Below, one piece after another: positions 44,580 to 54,800 of a DNA stretch of 64,000 nt. Position 1 is the stretch's first letter. Every line of letters starts with the position of its first letter. The position numbers and the translations under genes are program-made. Under the pieces are notes generated by a model. It was not told the DNA's origin. It saw only the letters and a program-made list of their open reading frames with translations, and did not search any database. This DNA comes from Rubripirellula amarantea (GTDB lineage Bacteria > Planctomycetota > Planctomycetia > Pirellulales > Pirellulaceae). The stretch spans positions 3,543,241 through 3,607,240 of the forward strand of contig NZ_SJPI01000001.1 of assembly GCF_007859865.1 (NCBI RefSeq). Direction: 5' to 3'.

Positions 44580-45356
44580 TTACGCCGGATAGCTCTTTGC
44601 ATCGTCATTGCTCTGGGCATCGTTATTGCTCTGGGCATCGTCGCCCTCGACTTTATTCCGTTTTTGAAGCCAACGTGCGACGATCCAGCATAACAACGCC
44701 CAGACTAAACCAGCGATCCAGCCCGCCAACACATCGGTGGGATAGTGGACACCGAGATAAACGCGGCTGAGGCCGACGATGAACGTTAGCAGACATGCCA
44801 CGGCCAATATGTAAATCTTAAGTGAGCGATTGGGCAGAACGCTGGCGACCAGGGTTCCCAGCGTTAAGTAGACCACTGCCGACAACATTGAATGTCCGCT
44901 CGGAAAGCTGCTGGTGTGAACGATCGATAAGTGAGGAACGATGTCCGGTCGAGGCCTCGCAAACACCTGCTTCAAGGCCAGGCTGATAACGAGACCACTG
45001 AAGGTCGAAAATACGAGAAACAGCGTCATGTGTTTCTTTTTGTCGATCCACAGGTATCCAGCGATTATAGCGGTGAAGAGCGTTAACGCTCCAACGCCTC
45101 CCAGCGCCGTGGCGTCACGTCCCATTTCTTGCAAGAACGGAGGTCCGATCGGTGTGGCCGGATCGTCGGGCTGTCGCATCAACCGAACAATCCACTTGTC
45201 CAACGCCAGCGTCTCGCCTTCGAGCACCTCATCAGCGAGTTGGATAAAGGCCCACGCTGCAACCACGATGATGAGCACCATCGCCAACAACGCTGGCTCG
45301 CGACCGCGAAGCCACTGGAAGAGTCGACTTAACCATTGCCACACATTTTCCAGCAT
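44580..45356 (-). CDS. PAP2-family membrane phosphatase
   Basis: 258 aa with about six membrane helices. The three PAP2 motifs are intact: KQVFARPRP, SSFPSGHSM and SRVYLGVHYPTDVLAG. Members remove phosphate from phosphatidic acid, undecaprenyl pyrophosphate or similar lipids on the periplasmic side. The C-terminal cytoplasmic tail is acidic and repetitive (DDAQSNNDAQSNDDAKS), encoded by two near-identical 18-bp units at about 44604-44640. It lies 192 nt upstream of the solute operon and is probably separate from it. Confidence 0.92.
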   Translation of the reverse strand: MLENVWQWLSRLFQWLRGREPALLAMVLIIVVAAWAFIQLADEVLEGETLALDKWIVRLMRQPDDPATPIGPPFLQEMGRDATALGGVGALTLFTAIIAGYLWIDKKKHMTLFLVFSTFSGLVISLALKQVFARPRPDIVPHLSIVHTSSFPSGHSMLSAVVYLTLGTLVASVLPNRSLKIYILAVACLLTFIVGLSRVYLGVHYPTDVLAGWIAGLVWALLCWIVARWLQKRNKVEGDDAQSNNDAQSNDDAKSYPA

Positions 45357-45552
45357 CTTGAACAGCTATCCTTAGAGTCAGAGAATCGAATGAGCACCTT
45401 TGCCGTCGGTGCATCAGCGATCGCGATCGCTTGCATGTCACGCCCTGGCTGCCACTGCGTGACATGCAAGGGATCGGCTACTGCATCATAATATCTGACT
45501 TGTTCCATTCGGTTGGCATCCGTTTAACAAATTGCGACGGTTAAGCAGCGCA

Positions 45553-45590
45553 TAAAAAAAGACCGACTGGCTGGTCCGCCGGTCGGTCTT
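45553..45590 (-). terminator. Rho-independent terminator of the DUF1559 gene
   Basis: Read on the minus strand, AAGACCGAC pairs with GTCGGTCTT and is followed by seven T. It lies about 53 nt after the DUF1559 stop. A 14-nt sequence, CTTGCTATTGAACG, is directly repeated just beside it (45588-45601 and 45605-45618). Confidence 0.9.
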
Positions 45591-45642
45591 GCTATTGAAC
45601 GTTCCTTGCTATTGAACGCTCGAAGTTCGACGTCGAAGTCGA

Positions 45643-46878
45643 TTAGAGTTCTTGGTCAATCACTTCACGGCTGGCACGAGTGCCCAGTGCGCCCCACAAG
45701 CCATACGGGCTCTTTTGTCCAGGAGCACTATCGCCGATGCCGTCGAGCTGAACCGTAGGAGTGTTCGAGTCGCCAGCATCAATCGAGTCAGAGATAAAGC
45801 GGACCGCTCCATCACCCATGAGGATATGCACGCCACCGAGGTGACGACTGCTCGATGACAACATGCCTTGACCAGTATCAAAGAACGTCACGCATAGTTC
45901 CGTATTGGGTGGCAGGATGGTGTTCATGCTGCTGTAGGTTGCCGTTCCACTGGCCCATCGGTAACCCCGGCCTTGATTGGCAGCCGCAAGTACAGTCACG
46001 TTTGGATCCCAATACTTAGGCCGCTCAACATCAATGTCGTTTCGGCAGAACAACGGTTCATCACTCGCAGGGCCGAAGCCGATGAGGGCGCGGGCAAGGG
46101 TGCGGATGTCGCGATCACCAATGTCCGTCATGATCTCACCTGCGGCGATGGTATTCGAAAGGCCGTCGATGACATCGCGAAACTTGATCTCTTTGCGAGT
46201 TTCAAAGAAGCCGCGTCCCGACGCTCGCATTTCTTCAACTCGATCTGGTGCAAGCTCGATGGTGCTGTAGTACGGACCATCGGCATGAAAGGAGTTCGCA
46301 TCTCCCAAGCACGCGGCGTAGTTGGTGCGTCCCATCGCGGGTAAGCCAACACCCGGATCGCTAGGGCAGCGAAGCATGGGGATTTCCGTCATCCATGGTT
46401 GGTACGCAGTGTTGCGTGTGTTGATGCCACTGCCGTATTGGTTGTCTTCGTCAGTGATGGTCGGTCCCATCGCTGGCCACGGCACGGCTCGCGTAGTTCC
46501 CGGTGCAGCCAAATCGACAAAGTTGGGATTGCTGATTTGTTCCCAGATGCCTTGCTGTTCTGCGAAGGGCATCAATCCCACCAGCCATCCCAGGGACAAC
46601 TGGTTGGCTTCATCGGTCGCACGGTACCAAGCTCGTGCGCCGGGCGGAGTCTGGGTCCCGCCCATTTGGGTCGGGCAATTCTTGAAAGCTGCATGGTAGT
46701 TGTGCAGTGCAATTCCAAGTTGTTTGAAATTGTTGCTGCAGCTCATTCGGCGGGCTGCTTCGCGAGCAGCTTGGACGGCAGGCAAAAGTAGCCCCACCAA
46801 CACGCCAATGATTGCGATCACAACCAATAGTTCGACCAACGTGAACGCATTTCGTTTGCGTGAACTCAAAGGAAACAT
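45643..46878 (-). CDS. DUF1559 pilin-like protein with prepilin N-terminus
   Basis: 411 aa. ATG 46878 has AGGA 8 nt upstream. The type IV prepilin signal (SSRKRNAFTLVELLVVIAII) is followed by the very conserved LLPAVQAAREAARRMSCSNN, then FKQLGIALHNYHAAFKNCP and the DUF1559 fold with SDGAV-type box HILMGDGAVRFISDSIDAGD near the end. It is predicted to be cleaved by a prepilin peptidase and to assemble or be displayed like a pseudopilin; the family's job is unknown. A small lipoprotein gene lies 98 nt upstream on the same strand. Confidence 0.95.
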   Translation of the reverse strand: MFPLSSRKRNAFTLVELLVVIAIIGVLVGLLLPAVQAAREAARRMSCSNNFKQLGIALHNYHAAFKNCPTQMGGTQTPPGARAWYRATDEANQLSLGWLVGLMPFAEQQGIWEQISNPNFVDLAAPGTTRAVPWPAMGPTITDEDNQYGSGINTRNTAYQPWMTEIPMLRCPSDPGVGLPAMGRTNYAACLGDANSFHADGPYYSTIELAPDRVEEMRASGRGFFETRKEIKFRDVIDGLSNTIAAGEIMTDIGDRDIRTLARALIGFGPASDEPLFCRNDIDVERPKYWDPNVTVLAAANQGRGYRWASGTATYSSMNTILPPNTELCVTFFDTGQGMLSSSSRHLGGVHILMGDGAVRFISDSIDAGDSNTPTVQLDGIGDSAPGQKSPYGLWGALGTRASREVIDQEL

Positions 46879-46976
46879 TCTCTATTCCTAAATTTGTGTA
46901 TCAATAGAATTTAAAGTTTCCGCCTTGATGTCTTGTATTGTTGCGTGCCTAAATCGCAACATTCGAATTCGCTTTC

Positions 46977-47168
46977 TCAGCCCTCGTCGTCGGCTGAGCC
47001 TCCCCTCATTTGTGCTTCGAGGTCTAGGTTCTTTTTTTCGATGGTGGAGAGTTGGTAGTCCTCGCCAGGCAAGATGATAGAGGGATCCGTAGAGCCCCCG
47101 CAGCCACTCAGTGCCGCGCTGGAAGCGATCACGATGAGTAGAAATTGGTAACGTAGTGAAACGAACAC
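46977..47168 (-). CDS. Small lipoprotein upstream of DUF1559
   Basis: 63 aa from GTG 47168, with AGGA upstream. A short signal with lipobox (ASSAALSGCGG, Cys about 23) and a mature part of only about 40 polar residues (GEDYQLSTIEKKNLDLEAQM). It is same-strand with the DUF1559 pilin-like gene and may be part of its unit. Short lipoproteins beside DUF1559 genes are a pattern I associate with planctomycetes; function unknown. Confidence 0.7.
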   Translation of the reverse strand: MFVSLRYQFLLIVIASSAALSGCGGSTDPSIILPGEDYQLSTIEKKNLDLEAQMRGGSADDEG

Positions 47169-47972
47169 TCGACTAATCCTTAAAGTGCGAAACAGCTAGT
47201 AAGCCCACGCGAAACGACACGAAGAACGGTTATCGACATCGATCTCGCGGAGCCAGAAATGCAATGGATAAACCAACTTGTAGCGCAACTTTAAATCTTG
47301 GATAGACCTAAAAATGCACTTTTCACTTAAGGGAAGCTGCTACGCCTACATCCGCAAGCTTGGGCTAGATCCGCACATCTGTGTGCACTTCAAAATCGCG
47401 AAGATCGAACGGTCGTGATTGTCCAACGCGACATGCTTTATCCGGTGCAAGCACTTGATTGCGTTGCGCGAACATCGTGTAAGCAGTCCTGGTTGGGGGG
47501 ATGACTGCACCTTTCGCAAATCTGAATTTGATTGCCACGATGGTGCCTCAAGGACAGCCATGCACGGTCAAGTGATGATGACGTTCACCGACAAGTCAGC
47601 GTCGAGGGATAAACGATGCATCGTTCGCCCAAGTTGCGAATCGCGGACAAGGCTCATGGTGGGGCAATCGGTAAGGCGCATTGGTACGACTCGTCGTGAC
47701 GGTTTCTTAAGGCAGTTCCCCGTGACCGTTCCCCTTGATAGCTCGAGATGACAGATTGCGGGCAGTGGGGCGCGACCACTGCATTCGTCATCCCCGCCGC
47801 AACCCCTCATGCCGTTGACTTGATGGGGTGCTTCTTTCGCCGACGAAGCAACCATCGCCGACATTGCTTCCGTAAACGGCTCGCGTAGTAGGACAACGCA
47901 CTCAACGCACTCACTCATTCAGGGCGGCCGGTCCACTCGGTCTGGTCTACTAGGGCCCGTCCTTTCAAGCCT

Positions 47973-48000
47973 GTTCATTCGATCGCGTTCATTCGATCGC
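47973..48000. repeat. Two tandem 14-bp repeats
   Basis: GTTCATTCGATCGC occurs twice in direct succession (47973-47986, 47987-48000). It contains the palindrome CGATCG. Confidence 0.9.
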
Positions 48001-48116
48001 GAAGGAAGCTCAAAGCAGAAGAGATCCACCGCGAGTATGGCGTCAATGACCGCATGGGATAACATCGCGTGGATGTAAAGATGCTAGGCCACCAGGAACG
48101 TGAGGCTAGCTTTGTT

Positions 48117-48161
48117 GAAGCAGAACACGGTGAAGCAGAGCACGATGAAGCAGAATACGAA
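48117..48161. repeat. Three tandem 15-bp repeats
   Basis: Imperfect units GAAGCAGAACACGGT, GAAGCAGAGCACGAT and GAAGCAGAATACGAA follow one another just beyond the 3' end of the small gene at 48216. The pattern is multiple-of-three but lies in no supported gene. Confidence 0.85.
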
Positions 48162-48215
48162 GCGATCTGCGGTACTGTCGTCAGCAACCGCGATACTGGT
48201 CGTGATGCTTTGTCT

Positions 48216-48518
48216 CTAAGATTCAACGATGGAATACAGGCCACCGCCTTCGCGGCGAATCTTGCCTTTGTTTTCGAGTTCGCGCCAGATCTCTTTGGGA
48301 AATTGATCCGGCGGTCGGATGGCTCCGATCTGCGACGAGTTCCCCGAGGACATCGGTCCGTAGCCCAAGCTCGATTCATCGTCGAGCCGCATCAACTTTA
48401 GTCGTTTGCGAAACGCCTTCATCGCCAAACGCAACTCCTCCTTAGACGGTGGCTCAGCTACGGGTTCAGGCGACGCTGGGGTTTGAGGCACGTCGGGATC
48501 GTTGGTTGGGTCATTCAA
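48216..48518 (-). CDS. Small hypothetical protein
   Basis: 100 aa from ATG 48518. Residues 1-28 are Pro/Glu-rich and flexible, 28-50 form a basic amphipathic helix (KEELRLAMKAFRKRLKLMRL), and the C-terminal half (SQIGAIRPPDQFPKEIWREL then GKIRREGGGLYSI) reads like a small winged or DNA/RNA-binding fold. Coding character is good and the other frames here are weaker. No signal peptide. No named family was recognised. Confidence 0.75.
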   Translation of the reverse strand: MNDPTNDPDVPQTPASPEPVAEPPSKEELRLAMKAFRKRLKLMRLDDESSLGYGPMSSGNSSQIGAIRPPDQFPKEIWRELENKGKIRREGGGLYSIVES

Positions 48519-48856
48519 GGGTGTTTCCTCTAGTTTGGAGAGAAGTCATGGATGAACTCCCTATCCTACATCACGTAGGGACGCCGAACAGAGTTGGCCT
48601 AGAAACCGCTAGCGAGATCCAAGCCGCCACTCCTTCAGGCCGCCAGGGTTCCAAGCGCAACGAAGATTGACTTCTTGAAAGACGCTTGGGAACTACGGCG
48701 AAGGTCCCAGAGTCTGAGAGGGCTGCGAGTGGGGGCTTGAGTCGCCTTATTGCGGCTTACGGTTAGCCCTGGGGATGGGCGGCGAGAGTACGGGGCGGTA
48801 CGATCAAACGGGTAGTCTAGGCGTTTTGGGGCGTGTGGTGGTTGAGGGATAGAAAC
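48519..48856. other. 338-bp intergenic region upstream of the giant gene
   Basis: Divergent promoter region between the small hypothetical gene and the giant Calx-beta gene. A GAGGG ribosome-binding site (about 48843-48847) precedes ATG 48857. No other gene, RNA or clear hairpin was seen. Confidence 0.5.
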
Positions 48857-51800
48857 ATGAGTTTTGCGAGACGTGCTGCTTTGAAACATCAAAAGGGAAA
48901 CCGTGCCGTGGGAAATCGTGTCGTAAAGAATCGCCTTTTTGGCAACCGTCTTTCGGGACAGCGTCGTCGACGGCTGAATTTCGAGTCGCTCGAGAATCGA
49001 CGAGTGCTAGCGGCGATTGCCTCGGGGCAAGAGTTGACTGACTCATTGGCCATCGGGCAAACCGAGTCGTTCGAGTTTTCGCTTGCTCAGCCGGGACTGA
49101 TCCGCGTGGCGGTGGGTCAGACATCGGGCGCCGTTGGGAATCCTAACGTGACGATTCTAAACGCTAGCGGTTCGGTGATCGCGGGGCCGACCACGGGCAC
49201 GGACGATGTAACGCTTGAGTTATCCGGGCAACCCTCGGGAGCCTACACGGCGGTCGTTTCTGATGCCAACAACGATGAGACTCTGGATTACCACATTCGC
49301 TTGCTGACGTTGCCGGGAACCCCATCAGCCATCACGGGCCGGGATTCAATTTCGTTGGGCAATGGGCAGCGTGTCGCCGCCAGTGTTGATGTGGGAAGCT
49401 TCAACTTTTATCAGTTCGCCGTGCCCGCGGACGGTACTTTTCGTTTGAGCGTTGGGCAGGACGCGGGAGCTCCCGGGCGACCCGAGCTAACTGTCTTTGG
49501 TCCAGACGGCATGGTGATCTCTGGTGCAAGCAGCGGAACCGATGATGTGACGACTCAGATCACCGGTTTAACCGGTGGAACCTACACCGCGGTGGTCGCT
49601 GAAACCAACAATGACGCTGCGATGGACTACTACCTTCGCTTATTGACCATTCCGGGGTCACCGCAAGCGATCGTCGGACGCGACACCACTTCTTTGTCCA
49701 ATGGGTCCGAGATCAGTGCGACCGTCGAAGTCGGCGGGTTTAATTTTCATTCGTTCGACGTCGCCGAGGGCGGTGCCGTTCGTTTCACTGTGGGCCAAGA
49801 TGCGGATGCCTCGGGGCAACCTGACTTGACTGTTTTCAACAGCAGCGGCGCGATCGTCTTTGGCCCGTCGAGCGGAGCGGACAATGCTTTTGCTCAGTTA
49901 ACTGACTTGCCCGCGGGAACTTATACGGCTTTAGTTGCGGACGCCAACGGCGATGAACCGTTGGACTATCGGGCACGCTTGCTGACCCTGCCGGGATCTC
50001 CTGCCCCGATTACCGGGCGCGATCAAGTGGCGTTAGGGAACGGGCAAGAGTTTCAATCGAGCCTTGAAATCGGTGGATTGAATTTTCATCAGTTCACTCT
50101 TGGCGAAGCCGGTACTTTCCGGGTGAGCGTAGGGCAAGACTTGGCGGCAGTGGGCGGTCCCGAGCTGACGATTTTTGATTCCACCGGGACCATCATCGCC
50201 GGGCCAACGCGAGGCAATGATGACGCTACCATTCAGCTCATCAATCAACCGGTCGGCACCTACACTGCGGTAGTAACGGAAACGAATAGCGACGAGACGC
50301 TGGATTATCGAATCCGGCTGTTGAGCTTGCCTGGTACTCCAACACCGATCGGAGGCCGCGATTCGGCATCGCTTTCCAACGGCGGGGAAGTCGTTGCGTC
50401 AACTGACGTAGGGTCATTCAACTTTCATCGCTTCACACTCGATGCCACCAGCACGGTACGAATTGCCGTGGGACAGGACGATGGGGAAGTTGGCCAGCCG
50501 CAATTCACGGTCTTCGACGACGCGGGCGATATCTTGTTTGGGCCATCCAACGGTAACGACGGTGTTTCCGCTGTGCTGGCGGATTTGCCTTTGGGAACCT
50601 ACACGGTCTTAGTCGAAGACGCCAATAACGACTCAGCATTGGACTACCGTATTCGCATGCTGGCATTGCCCGGTACGCCGCAGCCCATCGCGGGGCGCGA
50701 TTCGGATGCGCTGGGCAACGGAGAAGTCTTTGCGACGCAAGTTTCGGCGGGAGAATTCAATTTTCATCGCATCGTGCTCGACGAGCCCTCGACGTTTCGC
50801 TTTAGTCTGGGACAGGATGCCGATGCCGTTGGAAACCCTGAACTGACAATCTATGGTCCCGACGGCAGCATCGCCTTTGGTCCTCAGAATGGCACCGATG
50901 AAATTTCGTTCCAAGCGACACTAGCCGATGCGGGGACTTACACGGCGGTTGTTACTGACGCGAATAGTGATTCGTCGATGGCGTATCGAGTTCGGTTACT
51001 TGTTTTGCCTGGGACGCCGCAGACCATTGATGGGAACGATTCTGTCTTGTTGACCAGCGGACAAGAAGTGAGTTCGACCGTGGATGTTGGTGGCTTTCAT
51101 TTCCACAATTTTACCGTGGATTCGTTAAGCACGGCTCGTTTGTATCTCGGTCACGACTCAGGGTCGTTGGGTCAGCCTGAATTGACGGTCTTTGCTGCCG
51201 ATGGGTCGGTCGTTCGTTCGGCGATTAGTGGTACCGACGATATTAGTGTCGAGTTGGCCAATTTACCCGCGGGTGATTACGTGGCGATGGTTACGGACGT
51301 CAGTAGTGACGTTGCGATGGACTATCGATTGCGATTGCTTACGTTGCCCGGTACTCCTACGTTGCTGAGTGCTAGGGATCGAGAGCTCGTCGATGGAGCA
51401 ACGGTGTTGTCTACCGTTCCGGTGGGCAGCTTCACGCTGTTTCCGTTTAAGGCAACCGCCGGCGATAACGTGCTCGTTCGTGTGTCCAAGGATGCCACGA
51501 CTCCCGATGCGGAACCTCGCGTCGATATCTTCGATTCCAATGGATCGCTCGTGATTTCACAGGGTGACACCTCCGTTGCAAACGCCAGTTTTACGATTTC
51601 TGAAAACGGAACTTACTACGCCATTGTTACCGATGGGAACAATGACGAAGCGATGACCTTCTCGGTCACGGCGTCGGGTAACAATGCGCCGCCGTCGACC
51701 GTAACCATACGTCAAGCATCACAGGTGGTCGACGAAGACGCAGGCACCGTGTCGTTTGATATTGATTTGGACTTCCCATCGGCTACCGAAGTTACCGTAC

Positions 51801-54800
51801 CACTTGCTTTGTCTGGAACAGCTACCGAGGGTAGCGACTACACGATTTCCACGAGCACCGTTACCATTGCTGCGGGATCAAGCACCGCGAATGTCACGCT
51901 TTCGATCGTAGACGATTTTGACGATGAGGCTGACGTAGAAACGGCGGTTGTCACGATGGGGACCGTGACGGGCGCGGTGAAAGGAGTCGGCGTGAGTCAC
52001 ACGTTGAGCATCAACGACAATGACGATCCACCAGCGATTGTCTCAGTCAGCGCAGCTAGCCAAGAAGTCGACGAAGATGCGGGAACAGTATCGTTTGATA
52101 TATTGCTGTCCAAGCCTTCGCCGTTTGCCATCAACATTCCCTTCACGTTGACGGGAACGGCAACTCGAGGTGGCGATTACACGTCACCGCCTAGCCCCAT
52201 CACCATTGCAGCCGGCGAGACCTCATTGACGGTTTCGATTACTGTTCTTGACGACAGTGAGGATGAAGCAGATCAAGAAACGATCGTCATGACACTTGAA
52301 ACACCCGATCGCGCGGACCTTGGTGCCTCAGTCGTTCACACCGTTACGATCAATGACAACGATCAACCGCCACCGATGGTGAGTATGGCGGCTGCATCCC
52401 AGAGCGTTAACGAAGACGTTGGGAACTTGACATTCGATGTGGCTTTAACGTCAGCAAGCGCAAGCGAGGTAACGGTACCGTTTACTGTCTCAGGCACAGC
52501 GACCGATGGTAGCGATTTCACATTGACAACAACGTCGCCGCTTACGTTTGCCGCGGGATCTACCACGCAAACGGTCACTATCGCAGTTGCTGATGATTCT
52601 GAGCTTGAATCTAGCGAAACCGTGATCGTGACCTTAGGGACACCGACCGGCGCGAGCTTGGGGACGGCGATCACTCACACCGCGACAATCGTTGACAACG
52701 AAGTGGCCCCACCGACCGTGAATTTCACTTCGGTTCCGCAAGCCTCGACTGAAAATATTGGCTCGTTCTCGGTTAGCATTGGATTATCAGAGGCATCCAC
52801 GGAAGCCATCACGATTCCTTTCGCACTGGGCGGAACCGCGATTCGTGACACGGATTACACAGCTCCAACGGACTCCTTCACGATTCCAGCGGGGGCAACA
52901 TCCGCGACGATCACGGTAACGGTGATTGATGATGCCATCGACGAACCCGATGAAACGATCTTGATCACGTTGGGCGAAGCTTCGGGAGTGCAGCTAGGGA
53001 CGAACATCCAGTACACGCTGACCGTTCTCGATAACGACGATCCCGTCGTGAATCCGCCTACCGTTGGATTCTCCACCGCGAGCACAAATTTCACCGAAGC
53101 AACTACCACCGTGGTGATTGACGTGGAATTGTCGGCAACGACGACGTTTGAAGTGACTGTGCCCTTCACCATCACGGGCACGGCCACCAACGGAGTCGAC
53201 TACACGATATCGAGTAGCCCCATCACCATTGTCGCTGGATCATCCACGGGAAGCATCACCGTGATGTATCTCGATGACTCGATCGGTGAGGCATCCCAGG
53301 AAACGATTGTCTTGACTTTGGGCACTCCCACTGGGGCTGATCTTGGAACGGACACCGTCCACACACTGACGATCACCGACAACGAAACGGTTCAGCCATC
53401 CGTATCGTTTGGATCTGCTAGTCAGACGGTGAATGAAGATGCTGGATCCGTCACATTTGACGTTGTGCTTTCGACGGCGTTAACCGAAGCGGTCGAGGTC
53501 ACGTATAGCGTTAGCGGCACCGCTATCGGTGGCAGCGACTTTACAATCACCGATAGCCCCATCACTATTCCCGCCGGATCAACGAGTGTTCCGATCACAT
53601 TGAATGTGATCGACGACGCGATCGATGAAACTGATCAAGAGACTGTTGTCGTGACAATCACGGGTGTGGTTGGTGCGAACCTTGGGGCCTCGGTCGTTCA
53701 TACGGCCACCATTGTTGACAACGATGATCCGCCGCTGAGCGTTAGCATGGATGTGACAGGGACCGCTGGTGGCGAAGGGATCGGATCGTTGCAATTCGAG
53801 TTGAACTTGTCTGCGGTGTCCACCACTGACGTCAGCATTCCATTCACCTTGTCGGGCACCGCAACCGATGGGAGTGACTTCACGGTTCCCGTAAGTCCGG
53901 TCACGATTGCGGCAGGCGAAACGTCGACCACGTTTACGATCACCGTCCTGGACGACTTGATCGACGAGGATGACACCGAGACGGTCATCATCAACTTCGG
54001 TACTCCCGTCGGTGCTGTGTTTACCGGATCGACTACCCACACGGCAACCATCTCTGACGACGACGCGATCGAACCCACCGTGTCGATTTCATTGGCGGAT
54101 CAAACGGCAAGTGAAAGTGATGGAACTGTTTCATTCAGTGTGGTGTTATCACAGGCTTCCGATCAAGCAATCACCATTCCGTTTACGTTAGGAGGAACCG
54201 CGACGCTCACGGATGATTTCACGATCACGTCGAGTCCGCTTTCCATACCGGCCGGTGTAACATCCCTGGACGTAGAGATTGCGTTGGTTGATGACGATGT
54301 CGATGAAGCTGATCAAGAAACCTTGGTGGTAACATTGGGAACGCCAACCGGAGCGGTGCTGGGAACCTCAATTGTTCACACGCTAACGATCAACGACGAC
54401 GACGCGATTCTGCCGACGGTGGATGTCAGTGTGGCGAGCCAAACGGTTAGCGAAGACGCTGGCACAGTTACCTTTACGGTCAACTTGTCCGAAGCGTCCG
54501 ATGTTGATGTATCAGTCCCGTTCACCGTCACGGGGACAGCCGTTTCTGGCAGCGATTTTACGATCACCGCAAGTCCCGTCGTCATCACCGCGGGTTCAAC
54601 GTCGGCCACCATCAATGTGGGTGTGATCGACGATTCGATTAGCGAAACGAGTTTGGAAACGGTAATCGTGACGCTCGGAACCCCAACGAACGCTAATTTG
54701 GGGACATCCGTCGTTCATACGGTTTCAATTAGCGACAACGAACCTTTGCCGCCAACCGTGAACGTGACGCCAATCACTCGCACGGAAGATGAGGACGTTG

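Larger units (their letters stand above)
47169..48215. other. About 1 kb without a supported gene; tandem repeats and possible dispersed element
   Basis: Several overlapping open frames exist on both strands (for example minus 47568-47918 and plus 47419-47751) but none has convincing protein character or a start signal. The segment 47520-47930 stays open in opposed frames and could be a dispersed intergenic repeat; this needs a genome-wide search. Short tandem repeats occur at 47973-48000 and 48117-48161. No tRNA or terminator was recognised. Confidence 0.5.

Noticed and set aside
47568-47918. Minus-strand 116-codon frame
   Set aside because: Not protein-like; treated as a possible dispersed non-coding element instead.
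48069-48401. Plus-strand frame with EAEHGEAEHDEAEYE repeat
   Set aside because: It overlaps the better-supported minus-strand gene at 48216-48518, has no ribosome-binding site and most of it is antisense to that gene.
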